Part shown: positions 18,784-26,803 of the stretch, in pieces | Position numbering within the stretch: the first letter of the stretch is position 1 | Layout of the letters: each line of letters begins with the position of its first letter | Notes under the pieces: generated by a model | Told to the model about the DNA's origin: nothing | Seen by the model: the letters and a program-made list of their open reading frames with translations, nothing else | Database searches by the model: none | NCBI GenBank assembly: GCA_030149295.1 | Contig: JASBRV010000011.1 | Span: 78,911-142,910 of the forward strand | From: Bacteriovoracales bacterium | Lineage (GTDB): Bacteria > Bdellovibrionota > Bacteriovoracia > Bacteriovoracales > Bacteriovoracaceae | DNA length: 64,000 bases | Reading direction: 5' to 3' | Translations under genes and position numbers: made by a program

Positions 18784-19710
18784 TTAGAGCGAAATATACG
18801 TTTCACCAAGGTTTTCCTCGATAACACTTAAGACCTGACCATTAGCTCCTTTTACAGGAGTTGAACGGTACCAAGAAGCCTTTCTGCGCCCAGCTGCACG
18901 ATCCTCAGGGCTATGTCTTTCGGCCCAGATGCCAGCAGCACTTTTCCAGTAGTGAGCCCCCTCATAAACCTTTCTCGTTTCTTCCTCAGTTTCAAAGCTT
19001 TGAAATTGAGGAGAATTTTGACCAGTGGCAACAGCTGCTTGGCAGCCAGATACCTCAGTAAAGGTCTTGGCAAATTTCGCTGAAATATTACAAGAGTAAA
19101 ATTGAGCAACACATAGATTACAAAATTTAATATTTCCTTCTTCTATTTCTTCACGAAGACTTACTTCAAGAGTACGTGCACCTGCACGAGCGAGTGATCT
19201 AGGAAGGTCTCCGCCTGTTGCGTAGAGACCATTAAATCCTCTATCACCAGAAAGACCGGAGCCTTCACCAGGACGACCACCAGAGGCCCAACCATGAGAG
19301 AGAGAAGTAATTTTACCAATACATCCATAATCTCTCGTATATCTTCTTAGGACCTTGATAAATTGAGGGCCATTTCTCCACTCATAGCTTTGATCATGAT
19401 TTCTTTTACCAAGGATATTAAGGAAGGCTTGATCATCATTTCCATCTTTAATGAGAGTCATACCGAAGTCATTACCATCAAATTGAATAAGACCAAGATC
19501 ATCTTTTCTTTGAGTGATGCCATTTTTCTTCATGAAATCACTTCTATATTTTTCTGCTTGGGGTTTTTTCCCTACATACAGAGGAAGGCCCTCACCATGA
19601 TAGCTGGTGTAAATGTCCTCAGACAGTCTCGCTCTAATACGATCGAAAAGACTCGCTTCGGCCTGTAAGGTGAATAGAATAGCTAGGGATAGGGGTAAAA
19701 TTCCTTTCAT
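18784..19710 (-). CDS. Exported protein of unknown function
   Basis: 308 residues with a clear signal peptide (MKGILPLSLAILFTLQAEA). The mature part has no family I recognise. It contains a Gly-rich stretch (SLSHGWASGGRPGEGSG, then SGDRGFNGLYA) and a Cys-rich patch (NIKFCNLCVAQFYSCN). The SHG and GRPGEG elements resemble a catalytic or ligand loop, but this is only an impression. ATG at 19710 is chosen; a longer in-frame version from 19827 would add 39 residues ahead of the signal peptide and overlap the upstream gene. Confidence 0.65.
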   Translation of the reverse strand: MKGILPLSLAILFTLQAEASLFDRIRARLSEDIYTSYHGEGLPLYVGKKPQAEKYRSDFMKKNGITQRKDDLGLIQFDGNDFGMTLIKDGNDDQAFLNILGKRNHDQSYEWRNGPQFIKVLRRYTRDYGCIGKITSLSHGWASGGRPGEGSGLSGDRGFNGLYATGGDLPRSLARAGARTLEVSLREEIEEGNIKFCNLCVAQFYSCNISAKFAKTFTEVSGCQAAVATGQNSPQFQSFETEEETRKVYEGAHYWKSAAGIWAERHSPEDRAAGRRKASWYRSTPVKGANGQVLSVIEENLGETYISL

Positions 19711-19813
19711 GTGATTCTCTCTTTTTCGGGTGTGAATAGTGTGTGAACAGGTACTTACCTTAAAAGAAGCAGCGCAAAAAGGGGTAATGAATAAGTTACT
19801 TACCCTAAGTACC

Positions 19814-20512
19814 TCATTTTCCTTCAACTACCCATAGGAATTCTCTTTTACCCAAAGGTGCCTCTTTTTTAATCCCCTTGAGATCACCCCAGAGAATGGC
19901 TTCACTTTCGCGATTGATATCCATTACCACAGCATGACGTCGAGACTGAGCATTACTGTTCTCACTAGCAAAAACAACCTCATCCAAAACTCGATCCAAG
20001 CGATAAGGCGTATCCATGAAAATGGAACAACTAGAACTTTGAAAAAGTTTTTTAAAAAAGCTCTTTCTCATCTCTTTATCCCTTGGAGGAAAACCATGAA
20101 ACTCGAAAGCCCCCTCGGTAAATCCACTTAAGGCAACGGCTGGAATGAGAGAATTAAAGGATTCAGTAATACTCACTTTAATTCGATTTTGATGACATTT
20201 TTCAATAAGGGAGCGACCAGGATCACAAAAACCAGGTGTACCACCATCGCTCATCAAAAGCATTTTCTCACCAGATTTCAATCGTTGGATAAGTGACGAG
20301 TCGAGCTCTTGCCTAGTGTGTTCATTATAGGGAACAAAGGTTTCAATCGCTTCGCGAGGAAGATCCCAAGCACGCCAACGCCTTCGAGCAGGTTTTTCAT
20401 CTTCTATCAGTAAGGTCTCCCCGTCTTCAAAAGCTTTGAGCAAACGACTTTTCAACTCTTCGGAAATCGTTCCTTCTTCGGCAATAGGAGTAGAAACTAA
20501 TAACAAACTCAT
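19814..20512 (-). CDS. RsmI-like tetrapyrrole-methylase-fold methyltransferase
   Basis: 232 residues of the SAM-dependent tetrapyrrole methylase fold, closest in pattern to RsmI (2'-O-methylation of C1402 in 16S rRNA). LLLVSTPI replaces the usual VATPIGN strand, FVPYNEHTR matches the family's YxEHN segment, and SDGGTPGFCDPG corresponds to SDAGTPxxxDPG. VALSGF and FHGFPPRDK are also RsmI-like. It is 50-60 residues shorter than typical RsmI, chiefly at the C terminus, so it may be a reduced relative with another target. Confidence 0.75.
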   Translation of the reverse strand: MSLLLVSTPIAEEGTISEELKSRLLKAFEDGETLLIEDEKPARRRWRAWDLPREAIETFVPYNEHTRQELDSSLIQRLKSGEKMLLMSDGGTPGFCDPGRSLIEKCHQNRIKVSITESFNSLIPAVALSGFTEGAFEFHGFPPRDKEMRKSFFKKLFQSSSCSIFMDTPYRLDRVLDEVVFASENSNAQSRRHAVVMDINRESEAILWGDLKGIKKEAPLGKREFLWVVEGK

Positions 20513-20608
20513 AAGTGCTTAATAACACAACATAAAGTAAAAAAGTCAGAAATTATTATTAATGGTGATATTTTCAATACTAAAAGTAAATAATCCGATA
20601 AGGGCATT

Positions 20609-22030
20609 GTGAGAGAACTTAGCCTTATTGTTTTCCTTTTTCTACCCTTTACCACTTTTGGTAACCAGCAATGCCTTACCCAAACCTTAAGTGAAAGCTT
20701 AAGCCGTGGCCCCTTTTTTAATAGTAATGAAATCAAATCTTCAGTAGGCCAAGTGGACACCCATGAAGAGCTTATGAGCTTCAAAGCTGAATTTAGAAAG
20801 GACGTTCTAAGAAAGTTCGGACTTGAAAACCTTCAAGACTATAGTGATCCTCAAAAGATAGAGGCTTTTCGCCGCATCTTTGAAGAGTTTTTTGAAAATG
20901 GACAAGGAATTATAAAAGAGGGAGCTCTTAATCCCTTATTTCTCAAACGAGTTGAAGAAGCACGCGCTCTCTTTCCCGAGTCCATTCCCAAAGCTGCTCT
21001 CAACCCAAGGGACAAGGAGCTCCTTAAGGACTTAGGACCTAAGTGGGATCGTTTTCGCGATGACATGGGAAGAAAGAGGATTGAGCTTGGTGACCTTAGG
21101 GCGAAAAAGTTAAAAGAAGAATTAGAAGAATTTGGTCTTCCCTCTGAACAGATGCAAGATGTGGATTGCAAAGCATTGCGTACTTTATCCCAAGGTTTTC
21201 CCGATAGCGGGAAAAATTGTTTCGCTTTTACGACAAAGGGAAAAAAGGACGAACTAGAGGGAAAATTTTGTAGTTGTGGTAATGCCTTAAATGCCACCAA
21301 TTGGCTTATCCGCTGTCCTAAAAAGCAAAATGAATTTCTCGATAAAAGTAATTACTATGATCAACTTGCCCTCTTTAAGAATGAATCAATCAATTGTTTT
21401 CGCGTTAATATTCCCGACAACGCCACCTGCTTCGCAGGACCGGCCGGTCCTAGACGGGGCGGCCTTGGTGGAATGAGTCAGATTTTTTGTCCTAAAAGAC
21501 CAGGCGGGGATGTGCGCTTTTCTTTAAAGGAAAAGGACCTAAATCATAACAGTGAAGTGTTAGCGACATTAGAAAAGACTTGGAATGACCTCAAAATTCC
21601 TCCTTCTTGGCATCTCATAAACGACACTAACAAAAAGGCCATCTTAAATGGTGAAAGTTCTGCCTTTGAACTTGGGCCCGACATAAAAAGACATATGCAG
21701 GCGTGGTCACCCAATCCAGGAGATCCCAAATTGAGCCAAATTGTTCACTCAGTTCGTGAATGCGTAAAAGACCCTCGATGCGATAAAATGGTTCTCGAAG
21801 ATTATTATGAAGAAAATATCCTTCCCATGTTTGCTGATCCTATAGTGAAGAATAATAGAGTTGTGGACTACGCATTAAGACAGGATGCAGATGTTTACCC
21901 CGATGAATGGAAGGCCATAAGAATTTATATTTGCCAATATCTCATAAAGTCTATGAGTAATCCTCATTGCAATGGACTTAAAGCAAAGGATTTTCCTAAG
22001 ATTGAAAATCTCTGGCATCCGCAAAAATAA
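20609..22030 (+). CDS. Large exported protein of unknown function
   Basis: 473 residues with a signal peptide (LSLIVFLFLPFTTFGNQ). The mature protein is charged, has about a dozen Cys, some paired as in FCSCGN, and a Gly-rich insert (FAGPAGPRRGGLGGM). No known domain recognised. The start is GTG at 20609 with AAGGG upstream. Its stop is 50 bases before a convergent gene, and the hairpin between them is oriented mainly for the other gene. Confidence 0.65.
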   Translation: MRELSLIVFLFLPFTTFGNQQCLTQTLSESLSRGPFFNSNEIKSSVGQVDTHEELMSFKAEFRKDVLRKFGLENLQDYSDPQKIEAFRRIFEEFFENGQGIIKEGALNPLFLKRVEEARALFPESIPKAALNPRDKELLKDLGPKWDRFRDDMGRKRIELGDLRAKKLKEELEEFGLPSEQMQDVDCKALRTLSQGFPDSGKNCFAFTTKGKKDELEGKFCSCGNALNATNWLIRCPKKQNEFLDKSNYYDQLALFKNESINCFRVNIPDNATCFAGPAGPRRGGLGGMSQIFCPKRPGGDVRFSLKEKDLNHNSEVLATLEKTWNDLKIPPSWHLINDTNKKAILNGESSAFELGPDIKRHMQAWSPNPGDPKLSQIVHSVRECVKDPRCDKMVLEDYYEENILPMFADPIVKNNRVVDYALRQDADVYPDEWKAIRIYICQYLIKSMSNPHCNGLKAKDFPKIENLWHPQK

Positions 22031-22035
22031 AAAAA

Positions 22036-22053
22036 GGGGCCAAATTTGGCCCC
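22036..22053 (-). terminator. Rho-independent terminator of the DUF4360 gene
   Basis: Perfect palindrome GGGGCCAAATTTGGCCCC. On the minus strand it is followed by eight T then ATTTTT. It serves the minus-strand gene ending at 22081. On the plus strand the following sequence is less T-rich, so termination of the 20609 gene there is less certain. Confidence 0.85.
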
Positions 22054-22080
22054 CTGTTCGCTTGGGTTTTTATTTTAAAT

Positions 22081-22716
22081 TTAGAACCAGTTATCAAATT
22101 GATCTTGTGGCTCTTCCTTGTCACATCTCTTCCATTGAAGTTTGTAACGAATACCAGCGTTGAAGTCAGCACTATCAACAGTTGCGAGAGCATCATCGCG
22201 AGTCGATCTTACACGAACCATCATAGAAGAGTTCACACGAAGATTCACATCAGCACCACACTTAGACCAAACAACAGCTTGTAAGCCTAACTTGTTACTT
22301 AGGAAGTAATCCTCATCCGTTTGCCCACGAAAAGTCTTTGTGTAACGAGGTCCTCTAATCCCAGCGAAAAAGTACTCAACAGAGAATCTCGCCTGAGCAC
22401 GATGAGGAAGAGATACGTACCCACGATAATCGACATCGACAATACTGACGGAAAAGCCTTGGGGAACGTGAACAGGAATCGCAATAGAACAATTTTTCCT
22501 GGCCAGCCTTTTTCTATTAACAGCTCCCGCTTCAACAAAGTACTCATCAAAAATAATACTCAAAGCTTTTTTATCGGGACTCAGTGTTGCCATCGCTGTA
22601 CCAGCAGGACAACCAGAACCACCATATCCGGGTTCACCGAGTTGAATATCATCTTGGGCCTGAGCGGGAGACCAAAGTAGTGTTGCCAATGTCATGATTG
22701 ATAGGATTTTTTTCAT
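22081..22716 (-). CDS. DUF4360 exported protein
   Basis: 211 residues with a signal peptide (ILSIMTLATLLWSPAQAQ). The mature part follows the DUF4360 pattern: GSGCPAGTAMATLSPD, a LSIIFDEYFVEAG strand, RKNCSIAIPVHVPQGF and VDYRGYVSLP, with a later Cys pair. DUF4360 proteins are small exported beta-sandwich-like proteins of unknown role in bacteria and fungi. ATG at 22716 is chosen with AGGAGAGAG upstream; a longer frame from 22818 puts 34 residues ahead of the signal peptide. It is divergent from a paralogue at 22971, separated by 254 bases. Confidence 0.85.
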   Translation of the reverse strand: MKKILSIMTLATLLWSPAQAQDDIQLGEPGYGGSGCPAGTAMATLSPDKKALSIIFDEYFVEAGAVNRKRLARKNCSIAIPVHVPQGFSVSIVDVDYRGYVSLPHRAQARFSVEYFFAGIRGPRYTKTFRGQTDEDYFLSNKLGLQAVVWSKCGADVNLRVNSSMMVRVRSTRDDALATVDSADFNAGIRYKLQWKRCDKEEPQDQFDNWF

Positions 22717-22825
22717 ACTCTCTCCTGAATGATTTAAAGGAACCCTCCATTGGATTCTGAAACTAGTTTTAAAAATCTCTCGCTGCCTTGAAAATAAAAA
22801 AAAACAAAAGGCAAACAAAACTGCA

Positions 22826-22863
22826 CCACGTGGATGCTCCTCCTTTTCTTGTGAACCACATGG
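22826..22863. promoter_or_regulatory. Two CCACRTGG palindromes between divergent DUF4360 genes
   Basis: CCACGTGG (22826-22833) is a perfect palindrome; CCACATGG (22856-22863) is one base off. They are 30 bases apart centre to centre, about three helical turns. They could be a shared operator for the divergent pair. No regulator is identified. Confidence 0.3.
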
Positions 22864-22970
22864 CTCACATTCTTTTCAAAATCTAAATCAATAATGGCCA
22901 GCAAGCATTACCATCATTAACTTCGACTTTAGAGAAGAGGCTTTCCCAAAGAAAGTCTAAAGGAGAGAAA

Positions 22971-23858
22971 ATGAAAAGATGGACGTTATTCCTATTCACT
23001 GTGACTTGTCTTATTCCGGCCCTCACACACGCCACAACCTTTTCTAAGGTCGATGCGAGAGGAACAGGCTGTCCCCTAGGAAGTACTGATATTGTTACTA
23101 GCCCAGACGGCCAAACGGTATCTCTACTTTTTAATGAGATGTTAGTAGAGCTTCCTCAATTTGATGGAAATAACGATAATGATCAATCCATCGACGGGCA
23201 TGGACCAGTGAGCCGCTTCAATAAAAATATTGTCCAGAAGGTTTGTAATATACTAGTTGAAACTGACCTCCCCCCTGATCATAAAGTTGATAGTATTGAA
23301 GTCAAGGTCGATTTTCGTGGCTCTACTATTATGGATGAAGGCACGACGGCTTTTTTCCACTCTCAACTACTTAACCTTCAAGGTCCAGGAAGAAGTAGTG
23401 AAGCGAGAAGAGACTTCATAGCGCGTAAAATATGGAGAGAAGGTCCAGAGGAAGAAGACTGGATCATCACCGGGGATCGTACAATCAAGGTTAATGGCAA
23501 TTGCTCCCGTCGTGGAGACTCAAAGAGCCGCTTTAATTTAAGAAATATTGTCCGCGCCAGTATCAAGCCCTTAGGCCAAAGCCTCGACTCATTTGTCTTT
23601 ATTGGTCTTGACACTGCTGATTTAGTGGGAAAGTTACAATTAAAAGTGAATTCTTCTAGTTGTCGTGCCCGTCCTGATCGCCCAACTCGCCCAACTCGTC
23701 CAACTCGCCCTATTCGACCTGTTCGTCCAGGCCGTCCCGTTAAGCCGGGCAGACCAGGGTTTGATCGTGGCCAAAAGTGTCCTCCGGGTCTCATTTTCCA
23801 TGATCAAACTCGTCGCTGTTTAACAAAACGAGAGATCGCACTCCGTGGAAGATGGTAA
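22971..23858 (+). CDS. DUF4360-like exported protein with Arg-Pro repeat tail
   Basis: 295 residues. A signal peptide (TLFLFTVTCLIPALTHA) precedes a DUF4360-like domain: ARGTGCPLGSTDI, VSLLFNEMLVEL, KVCNILVETDLPPDH, and VDFRGSTIMDEG in the place of VDYRGY. After about residue 230 comes a repeat of R-P-x units, then a Cys-containing tail KCPPGLIFHDQTRRC that recalls chitin-binding peritrophin-type motifs. Such a basic Pro-rich linker would extend the domain and could bind acidic polymers; this is inference. AGGAGAG lies upstream of ATG. It is a paralogue of the 22081 gene, which has no tail. Confidence 0.75.
   Translation: MKRWTLFLFTVTCLIPALTHATTFSKVDARGTGCPLGSTDIVTSPDGQTVSLLFNEMLVELPQFDGNNDNDQSIDGHGPVSRFNKNIVQKVCNILVETDLPPDHKVDSIEVKVDFRGSTIMDEGTTAFFHSQLLNLQGPGRSSEARRDFIARKIWREGPEEEDWIITGDRTIKVNGNCSRRGDSKSRFNLRNIVRASIKPLGQSLDSFVFIGLDTADLVGKLQLKVNSSSCRARPDRPTRPTRPTRPIRPVRPGRPVKPGRPGFDRGQKCPPGLIFHDQTRRCLTKREIALRGRW
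23670..23757 (+). repeat. 9-base coding repeat for Arg-Pro-x
   Basis: About nine tandem units of the type CGTCCAACT encode R-P-T, R-P-I, R-P-V and R-P-G. The unit decays toward the 3' end. It is a coding microsatellite within the gene at 22971. Confidence 0.75.
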
Positions 23859-23869
23859 AAAAAGAAATA

Positions 23870-23900
23870 AAAAGTGGTGTCCTTTTGGGACACCACTTTT
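23870..23900. terminator. Rho-independent terminator, active-looking on both strands
   Basis: AAAAGTGGTGTCC (23870-23882) pairs perfectly with GGACACCACTTTT (23888-23900) around a 5-base loop. T-tracts lie on the 3' side of both strands. It follows the 22971 gene by 11 bases. Confidence 0.8.
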
Positions 23901-23915
23901 TCTAAATCCTAGTAA

Positions 23916-23934
23916 ACAGAAAGTGACTTTCTGT
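23916..23934. promoter_or_regulatory. Inverted repeat upstream of HTH gene, candidate operator
   Basis: ACAGAAAG (23916-23923), TGA, CTTTCTGT (23927-23934): a perfect 8-3-8 palindrome ending 32 bases before the start of the HTH regulator. The size and position fit a dimeric repressor site for autoregulation. Not proven. Confidence 0.4.
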
Positions 23935-23966
23935 AATTTTATTACATTTACAGGAGAAAGAGACAA

Positions 23967-24806
23967 TTGCTGACTCAACAAGTTTTCATTTCTCAATCTT
24001 TTGATAATCTCCAAAGTATAGGAAGATCATCAGGGGAAGGTATGACTCTTACAGGCCAGCTTAAAGGCATGCTTGACACATATTTAGATAGACATCCCAA
24101 TGTAAGCATTAATGCTCTTGCTATGAAATCAGGCATTGGCGCGACAACGTTAAGGCGATTAAAAAATGACGATATCAAAGGTGATCCAGCCCCCCACACC
24201 GTTCTTTCCCTCGTCAGTGCCCTTACTAATGAAAAGAGACTCTCCGTTATTGTAGAGACTTATGATGGACCTTTGGGAGAGGTTTTAAAAAGTTCTTTTG
24301 GTCCTTTTGTTGAAAAAAGCTTAAACCACTCTTTTAAAGCGGACCTCAATTCCTTCCTAAGAGACTCGACAAGCTATTTTGTTTTCAAATTGTGTGCAAA
24401 CCGAAACGGTACCACTTGGGATGAAATTGAGAGCAACTATGGAAAAATTGGTTTAGAGAAATTAAATCTCTTAGAAAAAAACCATCTTATTCAGCAAAAA
24501 GAAAAACGTTATTACGCCAAAGACAAAGACTTTTCTTTAGATCCTGCCGTGACTCTTTCCCATTTACCCCAATTGGTATCTCACTTCAAATTGGAAGAAG
24601 CTGCACAGGGAAACAATCTTTTTTACACCATGAGCGAGAGCTTAAATGAAGAAGGCTTACAAAAAATAAAGTCTATTCAAAAAGAAGCAGTAAAAAAAAT
24701 CATCGATATTATGAAATCACCTTTTTATGAAGGCGACATACCTTATTTTTCACTCAACATGTGTGATTCACAAAAGTTACCAGACAGACCGGAGATTTAT
24801 CAATGA
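23967..24806 (+). CDS. HTH transcriptional regulator, possibly DUF4423/TIGR02147-like
   Basis: 279 residues, no signal peptide. The N-terminal region (about 27-75) has a helix-turn-helix pattern: NVSINALAMKSGIGATTLRRLKN, then PAPHTVLSLVSALT. The C-terminal part has a hydrophilic alpha-helical region ending in KIKSIQKEAVKKIIDIM and YFSLNMCDSQKL, which recalls the C terminus of DUF4423/TIGR02147 regulators. The family assignment is uncertain. The start is TTG at 23967 with CAGGAGA nine bases upstream. Its last four bases (ATGA) start the next gene, so a cytoplasmic regulator is translationally coupled to an exported protein. Confidence 0.7.
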   Translation: MLTQQVFISQSFDNLQSIGRSSGEGMTLTGQLKGMLDTYLDRHPNVSINALAMKSGIGATTLRRLKNDDIKGDPAPHTVLSLVSALTNEKRLSVIVETYDGPLGEVLKSSFGPFVEKSLNHSFKADLNSFLRDSTSYFVFKLCANRNGTTWDEIESNYGKIGLEKLNLLEKNHLIQQKEKRYYAKDKDFSLDPAVTLSHLPQLVSHFKLEEAAQGNNLFYTMSESLNEEGLQKIKSIQKEAVKKIIDIMKSPFYEGDIPYFSLNMCDSQKLPDRPEIYQ

Positions 24807-25162
24807 AGGCGATACTCTTAGCTCTAAGCTTTCTCTTTATTGCCCCTACTTTTTCAGGTGAAATTACTGGAGTGGGAAGGCAGGCCCTTAATGTACTGGA
24901 AGGTCATCAATTGGATCTCGCCTCTCTTCAAAGGCAAGGCTATAAAGTTCTTTTAGGAGAGATCACAGGTGTTGGAAAGAGCATTCATCTTGATAGAGTA
25001 GAAATGGTCGTTACCAAAAGAAAACTCTTTCAAATGAGGCAATTAAGTCATGTGGAATATATTCATCCAAGTGAGGCAAAAACCCTCAATGATGTTGCCC
25101 ATCTTGAATTTAACAATAACGTCCTAAGAACCAGTCAAATTGCTGGTGTCGTTTATAAGTAG
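24803..25162 (+). CDS. Small exported protein coupled to HTH regulator
   Basis: 119 residues with a signal peptide (ILLALSFLFIAPTFSG). The heptapeptide GEITGVG occurs twice, right after the signal peptide and again about 33 residues on. No Cys in the mature part and no known family. The ATGA overlap with the regulator gene suggests both are made in fixed ratio, as with a sensor-effector or target-regulator pair. It ends 12 bases from the convergent phosphodiesterase gene. Confidence 0.65.
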   Translation: MKAILLALSFLFIAPTFSGEITGVGRQALNVLEGHQLDLASLQRQGYKVLLGEITGVGKSIHLDRVEMVVTKRKLFQMRQLSHVEYIHPSEAKTLNDVAHLEFNNNVLRTSQIAGVVYK

Positions 25163-25174
25163 ACAGCTTAAGAA

Positions 25175-26122
25175 TTAGTTTAAAAGGTCTGGAAAGTCTG
25201 TAAAAACACCGTCTACCCCGAGCTCGATAAGCTTGGGGTAATATTTTTTTTCTCTTAAAGTGTAGGGATGAACAAGCAAGCCGCTATCATGGGCATCTGA
25301 TACAAGGCTTGAATTGAGAATAAAGGGAATCCAAGGCCCAATACCATCCGCATAGAGTGAAATTTCTTTTAGACCCTCTTTTGTTCGCATGACTTCATAA
25401 TCGTGCTTACTTTCTCCCCATGAATTATCAGCAATAAGTTGAATAAGCTTGATTGGAGAGCGAGGAAAACGCTTTTTAAATTCCTTTAAAAGCTTTGGGT
25501 CAAAGCATTGCAGAAAGATCTTAGCTCCGGATTGATTGTAGCCATAGTCCATAAGGATTTTCATGACCAGACCCAGAGGGTCTTTTCCTTCCCTTTGATG
25601 AAAGACCGGGGCCTTTATTTCAGGATAAATCCCAATGGACTTTTGGCGTGATTGATTCAAACCTTGAATAAGCTCGATAAACTCTTTAAATGTGGGAACC
25701 TTAAAGCTCCCCCTATTGATTGGAAACCTCTCATCGAAAACAACCCGCCCTTTCTTTGTTCTTTCGTGAACCTTTAGCTTCTTAATCTCCTTGAGAGTGA
25801 AGTCTACTGCATACCATCGTCCGTCTTTTCTAGCCCTCTTAGGAAAAACCTCCTCTACATTGGTATTATTTTCCAGATGAATATCGTGAAGCACAATCAC
25901 TTGATCGTCCTTTGTGATGACCAAATCAGGTTCAATAAAGTCTGGATTAAAAGCATGGGCCATCGCTATTGCCTCTAAAGTATGCTCTGGCAAATATCCA
26001 CTTGCTCCTCGGTGAGCAATAATAGCAACCTTTTTTTGAAAATAAGGTTTAGTCTGCAAAGAAACACAAGAAGCTAATAACAGACAATATAAAAAAGTAA
26101 GAACCTTAAGACTTTTGCTCAC
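25175..26122 (-). CDS. Glycerophosphodiester phosphodiesterase, lipoprotein
   Basis: Splits glycerophosphodiesters into sn-glycerol 3-phosphate and an alcohol. 315 residues. The lipobox LLLASC is about 20 residues from the GTG start at 26122, so it should be lipid-anchored outside the cytoplasm. The GDPD fold is clear: VAIIAHRGASGYLPEHTLEA, then FIEPDLVITKDDQVIVLHDIHLENNTN with the metal-binding Glu and Asp and catalytic His residues. The long spacing and insertions match the periplasmic GlpQ type. GTG at 26122 has AAAGGA eight bases upstream; the longer in-frame starts would put extra residues before the lipoprotein signal. It overlaps the preceding gene by 17 bases. Confidence 0.9.
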   Translation of the reverse strand: MSKSLKVLTFLYCLLLASCVSLQTKPYFQKKVAIIAHRGASGYLPEHTLEAIAMAHAFNPDFIEPDLVITKDDQVIVLHDIHLENNTNVEEVFPKRARKDGRWYAVDFTLKEIKKLKVHERTKKGRVVFDERFPINRGSFKVPTFKEFIELIQGLNQSRQKSIGIYPEIKAPVFHQREGKDPLGLVMKILMDYGYNQSGAKIFLQCFDPKLLKEFKKRFPRSPIKLIQLIADNSWGESKHDYEVMRTKEGLKEISLYADGIGPWIPFILNSSLVSDAHDSGLLVHPYTLREKKYYPKLIELGVDGVFTDFPDLLN

Positions 26123-26714
26123 AGCGATTATCCTTTGCATAAAGTCTTCTAATAAGCTGAATTTTTTCTCCAGATAAGTCGGAATGATAAAAGCAAAAGT
26201 CTCCATCTTCGTTTTTCAGGTTAAAAAAGAGCTTGTGTAAATCTCCCTCTCTTACCAATTTCACTTGGCAGTTTTTAATTTTTGATAAAAAACTTTTGAT
26301 ATTATCTTTATCAAAAGTTTTCTCTATCGTTTTTTTTAGAAAGTGCTCTTTATAATCTAATAAACCCATCTCCTTGCCATCCACATTCACCTTTGCAAAA
26401 AGAATCTCCTCTTTCTTAACAGTAAAATAGAAGTCAAAGTTACTAAGAGCACATTGCTTTCCTTTAAACGAAGCCGATTCATCTGCAACATCAATAAGCC
26501 CCAAGTCATTTCGACAAGAATGAAAGGCTATTTTACGGATACTATAACTTTCTTTAATTTTTTTATAATAAGGTGCCTGAATAATTCTTTCTTTTACCTT
26601 GGTTTGATCGAGAATCTCAGACGTTGGTACATCAAGACACGGGACTGCCGTACGAGAGAAAGTGGATTGAGTGGTGATTAAAAGACCAAGGCAAAACGTA
26701 CATAATATTTTCAT
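26106..26714 (-). CDS. Exported protein of unknown function upstream of phosphodiesterase
   Basis: 202 residues with a signal peptide (KILCTFCLGLLITTQSTFS). The mature part has about six Cys and many Lys and Phe. Segments FDFYFTVKKEEILFAKVNVDG and FCFYHSDLSGEKIQLI look like beta strands. No family recognised. It overlaps the start of the glycerophosphodiesterase gene, so the two are an operon. Confidence 0.65.
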   Translation of the reverse strand: MKILCTFCLGLLITTQSTFSRTAVPCLDVPTSEILDQTKVKERIIQAPYYKKIKESYSIRKIAFHSCRNDLGLIDVADESASFKGKQCALSNFDFYFTVKKEEILFAKVNVDGKEMGLLDYKEHFLKKTIEKTFDKDNIKSFLSKIKNCQVKLVREGDLHKLFFNLKNEDGDFCFYHSDLSGEKIQLIRRLYAKDNRCEQKS

Positions 26715-26750
26715 AAGCTTAAGATAACAATTAGGGCCTCAAAATAAAAA

Positions 26751-26771
26751 AGCCCACTAAAATAGTGGGCT
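26751..26771 (-). terminator. Rho-independent terminator of the Rrf2 gene
   Basis: AGCCCACTA pairs with TAGTGGGCT around a 3-base loop. On the minus strand it is followed by TTTTTATTTT. It lies 33 bases after the stop of the Rrf2 gene. Confidence 0.88.
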
Positions 26772-26803
26772 TTCTTATTACAACGTCAGATGACTATAGA
26801 AAT

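Noticed and set aside
19711..19827. N-terminal extension of 39 residues for the exported protein at 18784
   Set aside because: It would bury the signal peptide and overlap the RsmI-like gene; ATG at 19710 is more natural.
22717..22818. N-terminal extension of 34 residues for the DUF4360 gene
   Set aside because: A strong AGGAGAGAG site and signal peptide place the start at 22716.
23670..23757. Short tandem repeats considered as a CRISPR array
   Set aside because: The units are 9 bases, contiguous, in frame and coding; there are no spacers.
23378..23794. Minus-strand frame with GRTGRIGRVGRV, which looks collagen-like
   Set aside because: It is the complement of the Arg-Pro-x coding repeat of the 22971 gene, whose signal peptide and domain are convincing.
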